Source: Methylobacter sp.
GTDB lineage: Bacteria; Pseudomonadota; Gammaproteobacteria; Methylococcales; Methylomonadaceae
Direction of reading: 5' to 3'
DNA: 6,629 nucleotides
Assembly: GCA_003158415.1 (NCBI GenBank)
Contig: PMJA01000112.1
Location: 1-6,629, forward strand
Part shown: piece after piece, positions 5,308-6,629 of the stretch
Numbering within the stretch: position 1 is the first letter of the stretch
Layout of the letters: every line of letters starts with the position of its first letter
Program-made: the position numbers and the translations under genes
Notes under the pieces: model-generated
Seen by the model: the letters and a program-made list of their open reading frames with translations, nothing else
Databases searched by the model: none
Told to the model about the DNA's origin: nothing

Positions 5308-6492
5308 ATGCGCAAAATTCTTGCTATCACTTCCATTCGATCGGAATACGATCTCATGAGCAGACTTTATAAGTTGCTACATGCAGATCCAGATGTAGAG
5401 CTACAGCTTCTGGTTTCTGGAGCCCACCTTTCCCCTGCTCATGGATATACGGTTTCAAGCATACATGATGATGGACTGAATATATTGGCAGAGATTGAAA
5501 CGCTAATAAGTGCTGATAGCCTATCATCACGACTGAAGACCGCTTCCAATCTTCTTTCTGGCAGCATAGACGTTGTCAAGAAATTTGCGCCCGATGTCAT
5601 TATCTACGCAGGTGATCGTGAAGATGTTCTGATTGGCGGAATGCTTGGTGGATTTCTAGGTATCCCGACGGTACATTTTTTCGGAGGCGATCATTCTACC
5701 GATGGCCACATCGATAACCCAATAAGACATGCCACGTCCAAACTTTCATCCGTCCACTTTGTAAGTGTAATTGAACATAAAAAGAGATTGATCAGTTTGG
5801 GGGAGGCAGAACAAAGAATATTCGTAATTGGCAGCGTCGCGCTCGACAAGTTTATTCAAGAACCTGTGTTAGACTTATCCACTGTTCTGAAAAAAATGGA
5901 AGCAAGTAATCATGCCTACACGGCACCCTTAGCGATTTTTATTTTTCATCCTATTAGTGAAGAAATCGAAGTGGCTGGCGAATATATAAAAAAATCAGTG
6001 CAGGCGCTCATAGATCATGGCTTCCATGTTTGCTTAGGTGCGCCCAACACTGACCCAGGAAACTTCAGATTAAATCAGGTTTTGGAGCAGTTATCATTAA
6101 AAAGTGAGGTCACGTTTTACCGAAACCTTTCTCGCAGTGAGTTCATTAATCTATTTCGAAATTCGAAAATTATTGTCGGGAATTCGTCAGCAGGATTGCT
6201 TGAAGCGGCATCATTGAAGCTGCCGACTATTAATGTTGGTGTTAGGCAGCGAGGGCGACTTTGCGGCTCAAATGTTATCTTTGCTGATGGAAATTATGAG
6301 AGTGTCTTTTCTGCAATACAAACAACTTTGAATGACGACTTTCAAATCAAACTTCGCACAATGAAAAACCCTTACGGAGAGGGTAATAGTTCCGATATCG
6401 CGATGCAACTGCTTAAGTCAATTGATTTTTCAGGGCTTGTAAAAAAAACTGAGGATCCGCTAAGTGCAAATAGAAAGGATTGCTATGCGTAA
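5308..6492 (+). CDS. divergent NeuC/LegG-family hydrolysing UDP-sugar 2-epimerase
   Basis: The 394-residue product is a complete member of the UDP-GlcNAc 2-epimerase (hydrolysing) family, which releases UDP and inverts C2 to give the ManNAc-type precursor used by LegI/NeuB. Visible family sites are the N-terminal loop ITSIRSEYDL (7-16), SGAHLSPAHG (37-46), AGDREDVLIGG (101-111), HFFGGDHSTDGHIDNPIRHA (123-142), FHPISEE (213-219), and the C-terminal nucleotide-binding GNSSAGLLEA (291-300) with PTINVGVRQRGRL (306-318). The N-terminal loop departs from the usual GTRAEYGLL, having Ser-Ile in place of Gly-Thr and Asp in place of the final Gly, so this is a distinct subgroup and not a copy of the eroded legG at 4162. 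It lacks a clear ribosome-binding site and follows the GNAT stop after two bases, which suggests coupling. It probably supplies the LegG step in this operon; the exact diacyl sugar specificity is not provable here. Confidence 0.87.
   Translation: MRKILAITSIRSEYDLMSRLYKLLHADPDVELQLLVSGAHLSPAHGYTVSSIHDDGLNILAEIETLISADSLSSRLKTASNLLSGSIDVVKKFAPDVIIYAGDREDVLIGGMLGGFLGIPTVHFFGGDHSTDGHIDNPIRHATSKLSSVHFVSVIEHKKRLISLGEAEQRIFVIGSVALDKFIQEPVLDLSTVLKKMEASNHAYTAPLAIFIFHPISEEIEVAGEYIKKSVQALIDHGFHVCLGAPNTDPGNFRLNQVLEQLSLKSEVTFYRNLSRSEFINLFRNSKIIVGNSSAGLLEAASLKLPTINVGVRQRGRLCGSNVIFADGNYESVFSAIQTTLNDDFQIKLRTMKNPYGEGNSSDIAMQLLKSIDFSGLVKKTEDPLSANRKDCYA
6474..6479 (+). promoter_or_regulatory. Shine-Dalgarno for the PIG-L deacetylase gene
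   Basis: AAAGGA lies five bases before the ATG at 6485, inside the last codons of the epimerase gene. It supports 6485 as the true start of the last gene despite the 8-base overlap ATGCGTAA with the upstream stop. Confidence 0.6.
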
Positions 6493-6629
6493 AACAATAC
6501 TTTGCATTGCTCCCCATCCTGATGACGAAGTTCTCGGCGTCGGAGGTACGCTGCTGCGGCGCAAAGCAGAGGGTGCAAAAGTGGCGTGGTTGATTGTGAC
6601 TTCCATTTCGGTCGAGTCAGGCTGGAGTG
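6485..6629 (+). CDS. PIG-L/LmbE-family N-deacetylase, 3' truncated by window edge
   Basis: Only the first 48 residues are visible, beginning MRKTILCIAPHPDDEVLGVG. The PHPDDE signature (residues 10-15) is the zinc-binding motif of LmbE/PIG-L deacetylases, whose His and two Asp residues hold the metal and catalytic water. GVGGTLLRRKAEGAKVAWLI is the usual following strand-helix. The family removes N-acetyl groups from GlcNAc-type sugars. In this operon it could deacetylate a nonulosonate or its precursor so that another acyl group can be put on; that role is inference. The gene is GC-rich again (36 G/C of 60 at 6541-6600), in sharp contrast with the epimerase it overlaps by 8 bases, so it probably belongs to the older operon backbone together with legB and legC. 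Confidence 0.88.
   Translation, partial: MRKTILCIAPHPDDEVLGVGGTLLRRKAEGAKVAWLIVTSISVESGWS

Noticed and set aside
1..6629. CRISPR arrays, tRNA or rRNA genes, riboswitches
   Set aside because: No spaced direct repeats, tRNA-like cloverleaf or rRNA sequence was seen; nearly the whole window is protein-coding or derived from it.

Overview
The window is an interior slice of a nonulosonic-acid (legionaminic-acid-type) biosynthesis operon. All genes lie on the + strand and both ends are cut through genes. Clusters of this kind sit in O-antigen, capsule or flagellin-glycosylation loci. The tight gene packing, the moderate-GC backbone and the protein types suggest a Gram-negative proteobacterium, probably environmental; I cannot name the genus from sequence alone.

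Layout. Positions 1-736 hold the C-terminal three quarters of a LegB-type NAD-dependent sugar-nucleotide 4,6-dehydratase. It overlaps by 4 bases (GTGA) the LegC-type PLP aminotransferase at 733-1914. An AT-rich class I SAM-dependent methyltransferase follows (1939-2694), then the LegI/NeuB-type synthase (2706-3701). From 3698 to 4429 lies a decayed stretch with three eroded genes in a row: an AlbA/Schlafen-type protein that lost its middle but stays in frame (3698-4165), the first ~20 codons of a canonical legG/neuC (from 4162), and the two ends of a MaoC-like hydratase gene (4278-4429). An extended -10 box (4440-4448) may restart transcription in front of an AT-rich pair: a GNAT-type acyltransferase (4493-5305) and a complete but sequence-divergent UDP-sugar 2-epimerase/hydrolase of the NeuC/LegG family (5308-6492). 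A GC-richer PIG-L/LmbE deacetylase begins at 6485, overlaps the epimerase by 8 bases and runs off the window.

How it fits together. In the established legionaminate pathway, LegB and LegC convert UDP-GlcNAc to the 4-amino-4,6-dideoxy sugar, an acyltransferase acylates the new amine, LegG hydrolyses and epimerises the nucleotide sugar to the mannose-configured sugar, and LegI condenses it with phosphoenolpyruvate. Each of these roles has a candidate here. The original legG appears to have been lost and its role taken by the divergent copy in the AT-rich module. The methyltransferase, GNAT and PIG-L enzymes suggest a non-standard final sugar (altered N-acyl group or methylation); that is inference. 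A CMP-sugar synthetase (LegF) is not in the window. I see no RNA genes, CRISPR array or insertion sequence.
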